Of a DNA stretch of 64,000 nt, positions 33,428 to 42,162 are shown piece after piece; position 1 is the first letter of the stretch, and each line of letters opens with the position of its first letter. The notes beneath the pieces were generated by a model, which saw only the letters and a list, made by a program, of their open reading frames with translations, was not told where the DNA came from and ran no database searches. The DNA is from CAMAVH01 sp035714115 (lineage in GTDB: Bacteria; Pseudomonadota; Alphaproteobacteria; SMXQ01): NCBI GenBank assembly GCA_035714115.1, contig DASTMO010000078.1, forward strand, positions 1-64,000. Direction: 5' to 3'. The translations under genes were made by a program, and so were the position numbers.

Positions 33428-34603
33428 TTGTCCGCAACGCTTGCTTCTTCTCCCTCGCCTCGTTCGGCCGATCTGCGCCCCATTGATCTCCCTGCGCTGA
33501 CGCCGCTGCGCGGCCTCGCCGCTCTTTGGGTGATTCTCTATCATTTCACTTGGCAGTATTTCCCGCAGCTCAACAGCGAAACTTTCACGCAAGCGATCGC
33601 CAAAGGCTACCTCGCGGTCGATCTGTTCTTCCTGCTCAGCGGTTTCGTGCTGACCCATGTCTATCTCGCACGCTTCCGGGAGAGCGTGACGGCGCGCGAT
33701 TATCGCGGCTTCCTCGTGGCCCGCGTGGCCAGAGTCTATCCGCTGCATCTCTTCGTGCTGGCCGCTTTCGTGATCGCGGAATTCATCTTCGCGCACGGAC
33801 GCGCCGTCATGCCGCTCGACGGCCCGCTGTCGGTCACCGCGATCTTCGCCAACATCTTCATGCTGCAAGGCCTCGACGCCCTGCGCTTGAGCTGGAATTA
33901 CCCCGCTTGGTCGATCAGCCTGGAGTTCGCCGCTTATCTCATCTTCCCGCTGGCCCTGCCGCTGTTGTGCCAAGGCGGATGGTTACGACGCGCTCTCGTC
34001 GCATCGGGCTGCACCGCGATCATCGCCTGGCTCGCATTCGCCACAGAGGACGGCCTCAATCAATGGAGCGGGCCGCTGGCCTTGGCGCGCTGCCTGCCGG
34101 AATTCTTCCTCGGCAGCCTGGTCTACGGCGTCTATCGCTCAGGCCGCTGGGCCGGCTGGCTGCAAAGCGACAGGACGTTGCTGCTGATCGCTGCCGCGCT
34201 GACGCTGACGCTCCATAGCGGCGCTCATGATGCGCTCGCCGTGCCGCTGTTCGTGCTCCTGATCCTCGCCGCCGTCAGCAATCAGGGGCGCGGCGGCGCC
34301 CTGCTGAATTGTCGCCCGCTCGCCTGGCTCGGCGATATCTCCTACTCGACCTATTTGCTGCACGGCTTCATGCTCTATCTCGCCGGACGCGCCCTGCCTT
34401 ACCTCTTCTCCACGGTCGATCCCGGCCTATTGAGCTTCGCCCAAGCCGCCGCCATGGCGGTGGCCATGCTGGGGGCGACCCTGCTCGCCGCCGCCTGGAC
34501 CTATCGTGCGGTCGAACTGAGAAGCCGCGCTTTCCTGCGCGAACGCCTCTCCCGGCTTGGCGCGAAGCGGGCTGCGGCCGCCAATCGCGCTGCCTTTACT
34601 TAG
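33428..34603 (+). CDS. membrane acyltransferase (acyltransferase 3 family)
   Basis: A 391-residue polytopic membrane protein of the acyltransferase 3 family, which O-acylates carbohydrates or lipids at the cytoplasmic membrane. The N-terminal helix carries ALTPLRGLAALWVILYHF with the catalytic-type Arg and His, followed by LFFLLSGFVLTHVY. About ten hydrophobic segments are visible. The start is a TTG at 33428 with GGAG ten bases upstream. No ATG is available near the first helix, so this is accepted. It ends with a basic tail. The acceptor molecule is unknown and no polysaccharide genes are adjacent. Confidence 0.83.
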   Translation: MSATLASSPSPRSADLRPIDLPALTPLRGLAALWVILYHFTWQYFPQLNSETFTQAIAKGYLAVDLFFLLSGFVLTHVYLARFRESVTARDYRGFLVARVARVYPLHLFVLAAFVIAEFIFAHGRAVMPLDGPLSVTAIFANIFMLQGLDALRLSWNYPAWSISLEFAAYLIFPLALPLLCQGGWLRRALVASGCTAIIAWLAFATEDGLNQWSGPLALARCLPEFFLGSLVYGVYRSGRWAGWLQSDRTLLLIAAALTLTLHSGAHDALAVPLFVLLILAAVSNQGRGGALLNCRPLAWLGDISYSTYLLHGFMLYLAGRALPYLFSTVDPGLLSFAQAAAMAVAMLGATLLAAAWTYRAVELRSRAFLRERLSRLGAKRAAAANRAAFT

Positions 34604-34667
34604 TGGGCGTTGAAATCCGCCTGACGCCGCCCGATATGACGGGAACTCGCAATCAAGGGGTATACGC

Positions 34668-35540
34668 ATGGCCACAGCGAACGCGGCGCAATCGGGCACA
34701 TTCAAGATCGGCGGCGACATCGCCGTGCATCGCCTCGGCTATGGCGCCATGCGCGTCACCGGGCGCGGCGTCTGGGGTCCGCCCGCCGACAAGGCCGCCG
34801 CTCTGGCAACGCTCAAGCGTCTGCCGGATCTCGGCGTCAATTTCATCGACACCGCGGACAGCTACGGCCCGGATGTCTCCGAAGAGCTGCTCGCGGAGGC
34901 GCTGCATCCCTACTCCTCCTCCCATGGGAGCTTGCTGATCGCCACCAAGGGCGGCCTGACGCGCCCCGGCCCCGACCGCTGGATACCCAATGGCGATCCC
35001 GCCTATCTCATCGCCCAGGCCAAGAAAAGCCTGCAGAAGCTGCGCGTCGAGCGCATCGATCTGTGGCAGCTGCACCGCATCGATCCGCGCGTGCCCGCCG
35101 GCGAGCAGTTCGGCGCGATCAAGCAGTTGCTCGACGAAGGCCTGATCCGCCATGCCGGCCTCAGCGAAGTTTCGGTGGCGGACATCGAAGCGGCCCACAA
35201 GGTCTTCCCAGTCGCCACGGTGCAGAACCGCTATAACCTTGCCGACCGCGAGCACGAGGACGTGCTGAACCATTGCGAGAAGCATGGCATCGGCTTTATC
35301 CCCTGGTATCCGTTGGCCGCCGGCGATCTCGCCAAGCCGGGCGGCACGCTCGATGCCGTCGCCAAGGCCCATGGCGCGACGCCGAGCCAGGTCGCCTTGG
35401 CCTGGACGCTGAAGCGCAGCCCGGTCATGCTTCCCATCCCTGGCACCTCTCAGGTCGCGCATCTGGAGGAGAACGTGGCGGCGGCGGCCATTCATCTGAC
35501 CGACGAGCAATTCGCCGCCCTGAACAAAGCCGCGAAATAG
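34668..35540 (+). CDS. aldo/keto reductase
   Basis: A 290-residue NADPH-dependent oxidoreductase of the aldo/keto reductase family. The catalytic tetrad is visible: Asp and Tyr in FIDTADSYGPDVSEE, Lys in IATKGG and His in LWQLHRID. The C-terminal IPGTSQVAHLEEN is the cofactor-binding signature. AAGGGG lies nearby upstream of the ATG. It is followed after nine bases by msrB, so the two are co-transcribed, suggesting protection against reactive aldehydes and oxidants. The actual substrate is not known. Confidence 0.92.
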   Translation: MATANAAQSGTFKIGGDIAVHRLGYGAMRVTGRGVWGPPADKAAALATLKRLPDLGVNFIDTADSYGPDVSEELLAEALHPYSSSHGSLLIATKGGLTRPGPDRWIPNGDPAYLIAQAKKSLQKLRVERIDLWQLHRIDPRVPAGEQFGAIKQLLDEGLIRHAGLSEVSVADIEAAHKVFPVATVQNRYNLADREHEDVLNHCEKHGIGFIPWYPLAAGDLAKPGGTLDAVAKAHGATPSQVALAWTLKRSPVMLPIPGTSQVAHLEENVAAAAIHLTDEQFAALNKAAK

Positions 35541-35549
35541 GAGGATCGG

Positions 35550-35948
35550 ATGGAGAAGACCTTCCCCGTCACGCGCACGGATGCCGAATGGCGCGAGAGG
35601 CTCACGCCGGAGCAATATTACATCATGCGTCAGCACGGCACCGAGCGGCCCGGCTCCTGCGCCCTGCTGCACGAGAAGCGCGCCGGCAGCTTCGCCTGCG
35701 CCGGCTGCGACGAACCCTTGTTCCGCTCGGCCACCAAGTTCGAGAGCGGCACCGGCTGGCCGAGCTTCGATCAGCCCTTGCCCGGCGCCGTCGAGACCAC
35801 GACGGACACCAGCCACGGCATGACACGAATGGAAGTCCATTGCGCCAGTTGCGGCAGCCATCTCGGCCATGTCTTTCCCGACGGGCCGCCGCCGACCAAC
35901 CTGCGCTTCTGCATCAACGGCGTGGCGCTGAATTTCAAGCCGGAATGA
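35550..35948 (+). CDS. msrB: peptide-methionine (R)-S-oxide reductase
   Basis: Reduces methionine-R-sulfoxide in proteins. The 132-residue protein shows the zinc-binding pairs CAGC and CASC and the active-site segment LRFCINGVALNF, with the catalytic cysteine in FCIN. GTGWPSF and SGTG are further family marks. No signal peptide, so it is cytosolic. It follows the aldo/keto reductase gene by nine bases with AGGAGG in the gap. Downstream is a flavoprotein gene. Confidence 0.96.
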   Translation: MEKTFPVTRTDAEWRERLTPEQYYIMRQHGTERPGSCALLHEKRAGSFACAGCDEPLFRSATKFESGTGWPSFDQPLPGAVETTTDTSHGMTRMEVHCASCGSHLGHVFPDGPPPTNLRFCINGVALNFKPE

Positions 35949-35986
35949 CGGCTGGAAAAGTTGCCGAACGCCGGGCATAAGGAGGC

Positions 35987-37285
35987 GTGACCGACACGCC
36001 CCCCAAACCCCGCAAAAAAACCGCCGCGAAGAAAGCCCCCGCCAAGAAGGCGCCGGCCAAAAAAGCGGCGAAGAAAACCGCGTCCAAATCGCCGCAGATC
36101 GCCGTGATCGGCGCCGGTCCGGCCGGCCTGATGGCGGCCGAAATCATGGCGGGCGCCGGCTTGGCCGTCACCCTGTTCGAGCGCATGCCGAGCGTCGGGC
36201 GCAAATTCCTCATGGCGGGACGCGGCGGACTCAACCTCACCCATTCCGAGCCGCTCGACCAGTTTCGCGCCCGCTATGGCGCAGCGCAAAGCTGGATGAC
36301 GCCGCTGCTCGACGCCTTCGGCCCCAGCGACCTGATCGCCTGGGCCGAGGGTCTCGGCGAAGAGACCTTCGTCGGTTCGAGCGGCCGCGTCTTCCCCAAG
36401 GTGATGAAGGCGAGCCCGCTGCTGCGCGGCTGGCTCGCGCGGCTGGCAGAAATGGGCGTGCAGTTCAGAACCCGCGCCGACTGGACCGGCTGGGATCTCG
36501 CCGGCAGCCTTGCCTTCGCCGACGGCGCGACCTTCCATGCCGACGCCACGGTGCTGGCGCTCGGCGGCGCCTCCTGGCCGCGTCTCGGCTCGAACGGCGG
36601 CTGGACCAAGCTGCTGGCGGACGTGAGCATCGCGCCGCTGCGCGCCGCCAACAGCGGCTTCAAAGTCGCCTGGTCGGACGTGTTCCGCGACAAGCACGCG
36701 GGCGCGCCGCTCAAGCGCATCGCCCTGACCATCGGCAATCAGCGCGCGCGCGGCGAAGCGATGATCGACCGGAACGGCATCGAAGGCGGCGCGGTCTATG
36801 CCCTGTCGTCCGCCGCACGCGAGACCATCGCCAAGGACGGCTTCGCCACGCTCTATGTCGATCTATTGCCGGACATGAAGCCCGACGCGCTCGCAGCCAA
36901 GCTCAACCAAGGGCGCGGCGGCGACAGCTTGAGCAACATCCTGCGCAAGCGCGCCGGCCTGTCGCCGGCGGGCGTCGGACTGGTGCAGGAGGCGCGCCAT
37001 GGCGGCGATGCGCGGCCGCTAGCGGAAATCATCAAGGGCGTTCCGCTGCGCCTGACCGCGCCGTTCGACATCGCGCGCGCCATCTCCACCGCCGGCGGCA
37101 TCGCGCTGGGCGAACTCGATGGCCGCCTGATGCTGGAAAAGCGCCCGGGCGTCTTCGCCTGCGGCGAAATGCTGAACTGGGAAGCGCCGACCGGCGGCTA
37201 TCTGCTGCAAGGCTGCATGGCGAGCGGCGCGGCGGCGGGACGCGGCGTCATCGACTGGCTGCGCGAGAAAGGCCTCACGCCATGA
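35987..37285 (+). CDS. TIGR03862-type flavoprotein (BaiN/RdsA-like NAD(P)/FAD-dependent oxidoreductase)
   Basis: A 432-residue FAD protein. A lysine/alanine/proline-rich tail of about 32 residues (repeats of the AKKAP type) precedes the Rossmann motif IAVIGAGPAGLMAAEIM. The core has GRKFLMAGRGGLNLTHSE and the C-terminal FAD segment GVFACGEMLNWEAPTGGY, hallmarks of the HI0933/TIGR03862 family. Its physiological reaction is not settled. The start is a GTG at 35987 with AAGGAGG immediately before it, so spacing is tight. Its stop overlaps the ATG of the methyltransferase gene (ATGA), indicating translational coupling. The basic tail is unusual for a flavoprotein. Confidence 0.87.
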   Translation: MTDTPPKPRKKTAAKKAPAKKAPAKKAAKKTASKSPQIAVIGAGPAGLMAAEIMAGAGLAVTLFERMPSVGRKFLMAGRGGLNLTHSEPLDQFRARYGAAQSWMTPLLDAFGPSDLIAWAEGLGEETFVGSSGRVFPKVMKASPLLRGWLARLAEMGVQFRTRADWTGWDLAGSLAFADGATFHADATVLALGGASWPRLGSNGGWTKLLADVSIAPLRAANSGFKVAWSDVFRDKHAGAPLKRIALTIGNQRARGEAMIDRNGIEGGAVYALSSAARETIAKDGFATLYVDLLPDMKPDALAAKLNQGRGGDSLSNILRKRAGLSPAGVGLVQEARHGGDARPLAEIIKGVPLRLTAPFDIARAISTAGGIALGELDGRLMLEKRPGVFACGEMLNWEAPTGGYLLQGCMASGAAAGRGVIDWLREKGLTP

Positions 37286-38574
37286 ACTTCACCGCCCGCC
37301 TGCAATGTACGCTCGAACTGATGGACGAAGTCGTCAGCGCCCAGCGCCCGGCCGACGCCGTCGTCTCCTCCTGGTTTCGCGCGCGCAAGCATATCGGCGA
37401 CGAAGACCGCGGCCAGGTCATCGAGCTGATCTATACGCTGCTGCGCCATCATGCGCGCCTCGGCTGGTGGCTGGCGAAACAGGGCCGCCGCGATACGCCG
37501 CGCGATCGCCTGCTCGCCTGGCTGACGCTCGACGGCAAAGCGCCGGACCTGCTGCAGCGGTTGTTCAACGGCGGCAAGAGCGCGCCCGATAAGCTGACCG
37601 GGCAAGAACTCGGTTTCGTGACCAAGCTGCAAGGCTGCACCATCGAGCACCCGGAAATGCCGGACGAAGTGCGCGGCGAATGCCCCGATTGGGCCATCGC
37701 GCCGCTGCGCGCCCGCTTCGGCGAGTCTTTCATGCGCGAAATGGCCGCGATGCTCACGCCCGCCCCGCTCGATCTGCGCGTCAATCCGCTGAAAGCCACG
37801 CGTGAGGACATGCTGCGCGCGCTGAAGAATCTCGGCCTCGAAGCCGAAGCGACGCGCATGGCGCCCTACGGCATCCGCATGAAGCGCATGTCGCTCGATC
37901 GCCTGCCGATGCTGAAGGACGGCGCGGTGGAGATTCAGGACGAAGGCTCGCAGCTCGTCGCCATGTTGGTGGATGCCAAGCCGGGCGAGCGAGTCGTCGA
38001 TTTCTGCGCCGGCGCCGGCGGCAAAACCTTGGCCATCGCCGCGCAGATGGCGAACAAGGGCCATGTCATCGCCTGCGATGTGCTGGAAAATCGTCTTAAG
38101 CGTAGCGCCGAGCGTTTCCGCAAAGCCGGACTGCACAATATCGAGACGCGGCCTTTGAGCAGCGAGAAGGATCCCTGGGTGAAGCGCCACAAGGGCGGGT
38201 TCGATCGCGTCCTGGTCGATGCGCCCTGCAGCGGCACGGGCACCTGGCGGCGCAATCCGGACGCGCGCTGGCAAGTGCTCGGCGACGGTCTCGACGCCTT
38301 GCTGCCGCTGCAAGCGAGCATCCTGACGAGTGCGGCGCGGCTGGTGCGGCCGGGCGGCCGGCTGGTCTACGCCACCTGCTCGCTGCTGACGGACGAGAAC
38401 GAAGCGCAGGTCGCCGCCTTCTTAAGCGTGCATCCGAATTTCAAGATCCTGCCGCTCGGCGATGTCGCGCCGGAGATTAAAGACTCGGCGCATCCCGACT
38501 ATCTGTCGCTGACCCCGGCGCGCCACGATACCGACGGCTTCTTCGCCGCCGTCCTGCAGCGCGATTCGCTTTAA
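37282..38574 (+). CDS. RsmB/NOP family RNA (cytosine-5) methyltransferase
   Basis: A 430-residue RNA m5C methyltransferase. An N-terminal NusB-like helical region (about 1-130) is followed by the SAM-binding motif VVDFCAGAGGKTLAIA. The two catalytic cysteines lie in DAPCSGTGTWRRNPD and YATCSLL. No C-terminal PUA domain is evident, so RsmB-like rather than RsmF. The target position in rRNA cannot be fixed from sequence. The start overlaps the flavoprotein stop by four bases. It is convergent with the YgiQ gene, only three bases separating the stops. Confidence 0.9.
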   Translation: MNFTARLQCTLELMDEVVSAQRPADAVVSSWFRARKHIGDEDRGQVIELIYTLLRHHARLGWWLAKQGRRDTPRDRLLAWLTLDGKAPDLLQRLFNGGKSAPDKLTGQELGFVTKLQGCTIEHPEMPDEVRGECPDWAIAPLRARFGESFMREMAAMLTPAPLDLRVNPLKATREDMLRALKNLGLEAEATRMAPYGIRMKRMSLDRLPMLKDGAVEIQDEGSQLVAMLVDAKPGERVVDFCAGAGGKTLAIAAQMANKGHVIACDVLENRLKRSAERFRKAGLHNIETRPLSSEKDPWVKRHKGGFDRVLVDAPCSGTGTWRRNPDARWQVLGDGLDALLPLQASILTSAARLVRPGGRLVYATCSLLTDENEAQVAAFLSVHPNFKILPLGDVAPEIKDSAHPDYLSLTPARHDTDGFFAAVLQRDSL

Positions 38575-38577
38575 GCG

Positions 38578-40593
38578 CTAACGCGGCTTCTTCGGAAAGC
38601 GCACGCCCTTGGTGGTGAAGCGCTGCGTCGGACCGGAGCGCCGCGTGGCGATGCCCTTGTCGTTGCCCGAGGGCACAAGCTGATCGGGGCGCGGGCCGAT
38701 GAGATCGGCGCGGCCCATATTCTTCAGCGCCTCGCGCAAGATCGGCCAATTCTCGGGATCGTGATAGCGCAAGAACGCCTTGTGCAACCGGCGCTGGCGC
38801 AAGCCCTTGACCGATTCGACCTTCTCGCTCGCGCCGCGCCGCACCGCGCGCAGCGGATTGACGCCGGTGTGATACATCGTCGTCGAGTTCGCCATCGGCG
38901 ACGGCAGGAAGGTCTGCACCTGATCGGCGCGATAGCGGTTCTTCTTGAGCCAGAGCGCGAGGTTCATCATGTCCTCGTCGGTCGTGCCCGGATGCGCCGC
39001 GATGAAATAGGGAATCAAGTAATACTGCTTGCCCGCCTCTTTCGCCGCCGCGTCGAACATTTCCTTGAAGCGGTCGTAAGCGCCGATGCCCGGCTTCATC
39101 ATCTTGTCGAGCGGGCCGCGCTCGGTATGTTCCGGCGCGATCTTGAGATAGCCGCCGACGTGATGGGTCACCAGCTCCTTGATATATTCGGGGCTCTTGA
39201 CCGCCAGGTCGTAGCGCACGCCCGACGCCACCATCACCTTTTTGACGCCGCGCACTTCACGCACCTTGCGATAAAGACGGATCAGGTCGTCGTGCGAGGT
39301 GTTCAAGTTGGGGCAAACGTCCGGGAAGACGCAGGACGGCCGGCGGCAAGCCGCCTCGATCTTCGGATCCTTGCAGGCCAGCCGATACATGTTGGCGGTC
39401 GGCCCGCCGATGTCGGAGATCACGCCTTTGAAGTCCGGCGACTTGTCGCGGATCAACTCTATCTCGCGCAGGATCGAGGTTTCCGAGCGGTTTTGGATGA
39501 TGCGGCCTTCATGCTCGGTGATCGAGCAGAAGGAGCAGCCGCCGAAACAGCCGCGCATGATCGTGACCGAGAACTTGATCATGTCCCATGCCGGGATCTT
39601 GGCGTCGCCGTAGGACGGATGCGGCGCGCGGGCGTATGGCAGATCGTAGACCGCATCCATCTCGTCGCTGGTCAGCGGGATCGGCGGCGGATTGAGCCAG
39701 AGGTCGCGGTCGCCGTGACGCTGCACCAGCGCACGGGCGTTGCCGGGATTGGCCTCGCGGTGCAGCACGCGCGAGGCGCGAGCATAGGCCTCTTTATCCT
39801 CGGCAACCTGCTCATAAGCCGGCAGCCGGATCACCGTGTCGCCGGACGTGCGCGCGGCTCCCTCGTCGGCGGAATCCAAATCGTCGGCATGCAGTTCGCT
39901 GTAGCCTTCGGGCACCTTGCGAAACAGCGCGACGCCCCGCACATCGTCGATCTCGCGCGGTTTCTCGCCGGCAGCGACGCGATGGGCCACCTCGACGACG
40001 GCGCGCTCGGCGTTGCCGTAGATCAAGAGGTCGGCCTTGGCGTCGGCCAGGATCGAGCGACGCACCTTCTCCGACCAATGGTCGTAATGGGCGATGCGGC
40101 GCAACGACGCCTCGATGCCGCCGAGCACGATCGGCACATCTTTATAAGCTTCGCGGCAGCGCTGAGCGTAGATGATGGTGCAGCGGTCGGGCCGCTTGCC
40201 GCCCTCGCCGCCCGCCGTATAGGCGTCGTCGTGACGCAGCCGGCGGTCCGCCGTGTAGCGGTTGACCATCGAGTCCATGTTGCCGCCGGTGACGCCGAAG
40301 AACAGCTTGGGCTTGCCCAGCGCCTTGAACGGCTCGGCCGACTGCCAGTCGGGCTGCGAGATGATGCCGACCCTGAAGCCTTGCGATTCGAGCAGGCGGC
40401 CGATGATCGCCATGCCGAAGCTCGGATGGTCGACATAGGCGTCGCCCGTCACCAGCACGATGTCGCAGGCGTCCCAGCCGAGCGCGTCCATCTCGGCGCG
40501 GCTCATCGGCAGGAACGGCGCGGCCTTGCCGGGCGCCGGCACGGCGCGCGACATCAACATCGGAGGTGCTTCGGCGAGGGCTGGCTGAGCCAT
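38578..40593 (-). CDS. YgiQ family radical SAM protein
   Basis: A 671-residue radical SAM enzyme of the YgiQ family. The N-terminal B12-binding-like half includes SFGMAIIGRLLESQGFRVG. The 4Fe-4S CxxxCxxC motif is in RGCFGGCSFCSITEHEGR. The DUF3362-type C-terminal region follows, with FLPSPMANSTTMYHTG. The C-terminus is basic. Its reaction is not established in the literature known to me. It is monocistronic, upstream of nothing on its strand but the convergent methyltransferase gene. Confidence 0.92.
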   Translation of the reverse strand: MAQPALAEAPPMLMSRAVPAPGKAAPFLPMSRAEMDALGWDACDIVLVTGDAYVDHPSFGMAIIGRLLESQGFRVGIISQPDWQSAEPFKALGKPKLFFGVTGGNMDSMVNRYTADRRLRHDDAYTAGGEGGKRPDRCTIIYAQRCREAYKDVPIVLGGIEASLRRIAHYDHWSEKVRRSILADAKADLLIYGNAERAVVEVAHRVAAGEKPREIDDVRGVALFRKVPEGYSELHADDLDSADEGAARTSGDTVIRLPAYEQVAEDKEAYARASRVLHREANPGNARALVQRHGDRDLWLNPPPIPLTSDEMDAVYDLPYARAPHPSYGDAKIPAWDMIKFSVTIMRGCFGGCSFCSITEHEGRIIQNRSETSILREIELIRDKSPDFKGVISDIGGPTANMYRLACKDPKIEAACRRPSCVFPDVCPNLNTSHDDLIRLYRKVREVRGVKKVMVASGVRYDLAVKSPEYIKELVTHHVGGYLKIAPEHTERGPLDKMMKPGIGAYDRFKEMFDAAAKEAGKQYYLIPYFIAAHPGTTDEDMMNLALWLKKNRYRADQVQTFLPSPMANSTTMYHTGVNPLRAVRRGASEKVESVKGLRQRRLHKAFLRYHDPENWPILREALKNMGRADLIGPRPDQLVPSGNDKGIATRRSGPTQRFTTKGVRFPKKPR

Positions 40594-40642
40594 GGCGTCT
40601 AAATAGGGTGGTGGCAGGGCATTGTAACCCCTACCGGCAAAG

Positions 40643-40661
40643 GGCCGTCATGTGGACGGCC
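40643..40661 (-). terminator. hairpin downstream of tRNA-Leu
   Basis: The stem GGCCGTC / GACGGCC has a five-base loop and is followed on the minus strand by CTTTGCC. It lies 35 bases past the CCA end of the tRNA. The U-run is short. Confidence 0.45.
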
Positions 40662-40695
40662 GAGCGGACGGCCTAAATCCCATCCCAAATCCGCG

Positions 40696-40782
40696 TGGTG
40701 CCCCCAGCCGGAATCGAACCAGCACTCCCGTAAGGGAAGCAGATTTTGAGTCTGCCGCGTCTACCAGTTCCGCCATAGGGGC
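40696..40782 (-). tRNA. tRNA-Leu (anticodon CAA)
   Basis: An 87-base tRNA with encoded CCA. The acceptor stem is GCCCCTA with TGGGGGC (one T-G pair). The anticodon stem CAGA / TCTG encloses the loop CTCAAAA, giving anticodon CAA for codon UUG. A variable arm CTTCCCTTACGGGAG marks a class II tRNA, and the T arm contains GGTTCGATTCC. It lies alone between the YgiQ gene and a divergent binding-protein gene. Confidence 0.96.
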
Positions 40783-40825
40783 CGCGCGAAGGGGCCGTGG
40801 TAGGGGCGGCCCTGCGGAGCGGCGG

Positions 40826-40853
40826 ATCATAGCCAGCGCGCCGCGCCGGTCAA
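40826..40853 (-). promoter_or_regulatory. sigma-70 promoter for tRNA-Leu
   Basis: Read leftwards, TTGACC (40853-40848) is followed after 16 bases by TATGAT (40831-40826). The -10 lies 44 bases from the tRNA 5' end, a normal leader length. The region downstream of the -10 is GC-rich. Confidence 0.65.
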
Positions 40854-40970
40854 GCGGCCCGCAAGCAGTTGCGAAATAATGATTTTCCCTTCGCGAAGGG
40901 GGGCGCAGCGAGCGATTGACGGACAGTTACCCCCTTCGGATAATCCCCGGCCTCGCGGATCGCCGCCCCA

Positions 40971-42041
40971 TTGCCAGAAAGCAGCCAGTCGCCCGTGCCG
41001 AAGTTCGTCCCGTTTTCCGCCGCGCGGCGCGCCGGCCTCTGCCTGCTGGCCACAGCCGCGCTTGCCGCGAGCGGCTGGGCGCGCGCCCAGGAAATCCCGA
41101 CCGCGCCGCAGGCGGGTCCGGCGCCGCTGGAAATGATGAGCTTTCCTGGCACGGTGAACCTGCCGGTCTGGGTCGCCCAGGACAAAGGCTTCTTCACCAA
41201 GAACGGCGTGGCCGTGAAACTGGTGCGCGCCACCTCGGTCGCGAACCAGATCACCGACGTGATGGCCGGCAAATATCCGCTGTTCATCACGGCGATGGAC
41301 AATATCGTCGCCTATCAGGAAGGCCAGGGCAGCGCGCCGCTGGCCCAGCCGGCCGACATGTTCGCCTTCATGGGCGTGCATCGCGGTCTCAACAGCCTCG
41401 TGGTCAAGCCCGAGCTGATGACCTACCAGCACTTGCGCGGCCATGTGATGGCCGTCGACAGCCTGAATTCCGGCTACGCCTTCGTGCTCTATCGCCTGCT
41501 CGAGCGCAATGATTTGGAGCTCGGCGTCGATTACAAGGTCGTGGCGTTGGGCGGCGCCGGCGAGCGTTTCGCCGCGCTGAAGGCCGGCCGCATCGACGGC
41601 ACGCTGCTCGCCGCGCCGAACGACGACGAAGCCAGCGAACTCGGCTTCACAATTCTTGCCGAACCCGCCGACCTGACCGGTGGCTATCAAGGCAGCGTCT
41701 ATGGTACGCGCCGCGCCTGGGCCAATCTGCATCCCAAAGAACTGCTCGGCATCACCCGCAGCCTGATCGAGGCGCATGACTACATCCGCGCCGAAAAGGC
41801 TGGCGCCATCGCCGTGCTGCGCGGCCATATCAAAGGCCTCAGCGAGGAGCGCGCCGAGCTGACCTACAAAAGCTTGGTCGAAGACAAAGGCGGGCTGAAC
41901 AAGCGCGGGCAGATCAGCGTCGAGGGCGTAAAAACCGTGCTCGGGCTGCGCAGCGACATGGGCCAGCCCAAGAAGAAGCTGACCGATCCCTACCGCTATA
42001 TCGACACCAGCTATTACGATCAGGTCATCGGCAAGCGCTAG
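40971..42041 (+). CDS. NMT1/TauA-like periplasmic substrate-binding protein
   Basis: A 356-residue exported binding protein. An arginine pair precedes the signal peptide core (AARRAGLCLLATAALAASGWARAQ). The mature part has the NMT1/SsuA pattern PVWVAQDKGFFTKNGVAVKLV, then KYPLFITAMDNIVAYQEG and a second-lobe GHVMAVDSLNSGYAFVLYRLL. Such proteins deliver sulfonates, nitrate or thiamin precursors to ABC transporters, but no permease or ATPase gene is adjacent. The frame opens with a TTG at 40971. A GTG at 40995 is an equally good start. It lies 120 bases upstream of the Anbu cluster on the same strand, apparently unrelated. Confidence 0.78.
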   Translation: MPESSQSPVPKFVPFSAARRAGLCLLATAALAASGWARAQEIPTAPQAGPAPLEMMSFPGTVNLPVWVAQDKGFFTKNGVAVKLVRATSVANQITDVMAGKYPLFITAMDNIVAYQEGQGSAPLAQPADMFAFMGVHRGLNSLVVKPELMTYQHLRGHVMAVDSLNSGYAFVLYRLLERNDLELGVDYKVVALGGAGERFAALKAGRIDGTLLAAPNDDEASELGFTILAEPADLTGGYQGSVYGTRRAWANLHPKELLGITRSLIEAHDYIRAEKAGAIAVLRGHIKGLSEERAELTYKSLVEDKGGLNKRGQISVEGVKTVLGLRSDMGQPKKKLTDPYRYIDTSYYDQVIGKR

Positions 42042-42162
42042 CCGAGACAAGGCGCTGGCCGGCAGTTTTATTTCGCGCCGGAGGGATCGGGAACCCTTGC
42101 CGAGCGTTTTTGCGTCATCTGCCTAGTTTTCAGGCGGTTGACCGACAAAAACGGGGTTTCAC

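Noticed and set aside
38761..40602. 613-codon open frame opposite the YgiQ gene
   Set aside because: Antisense shadow with low-complexity composition. YgiQ motifs on the other strand are unambiguous.
42062..42162. GGGAAC...CGTT resembling a general stress (EcfG) promoter before the ATP-grasp gene
   Set aside because: Spacing between the two elements is about ten bases, far short of the usual 16-17.
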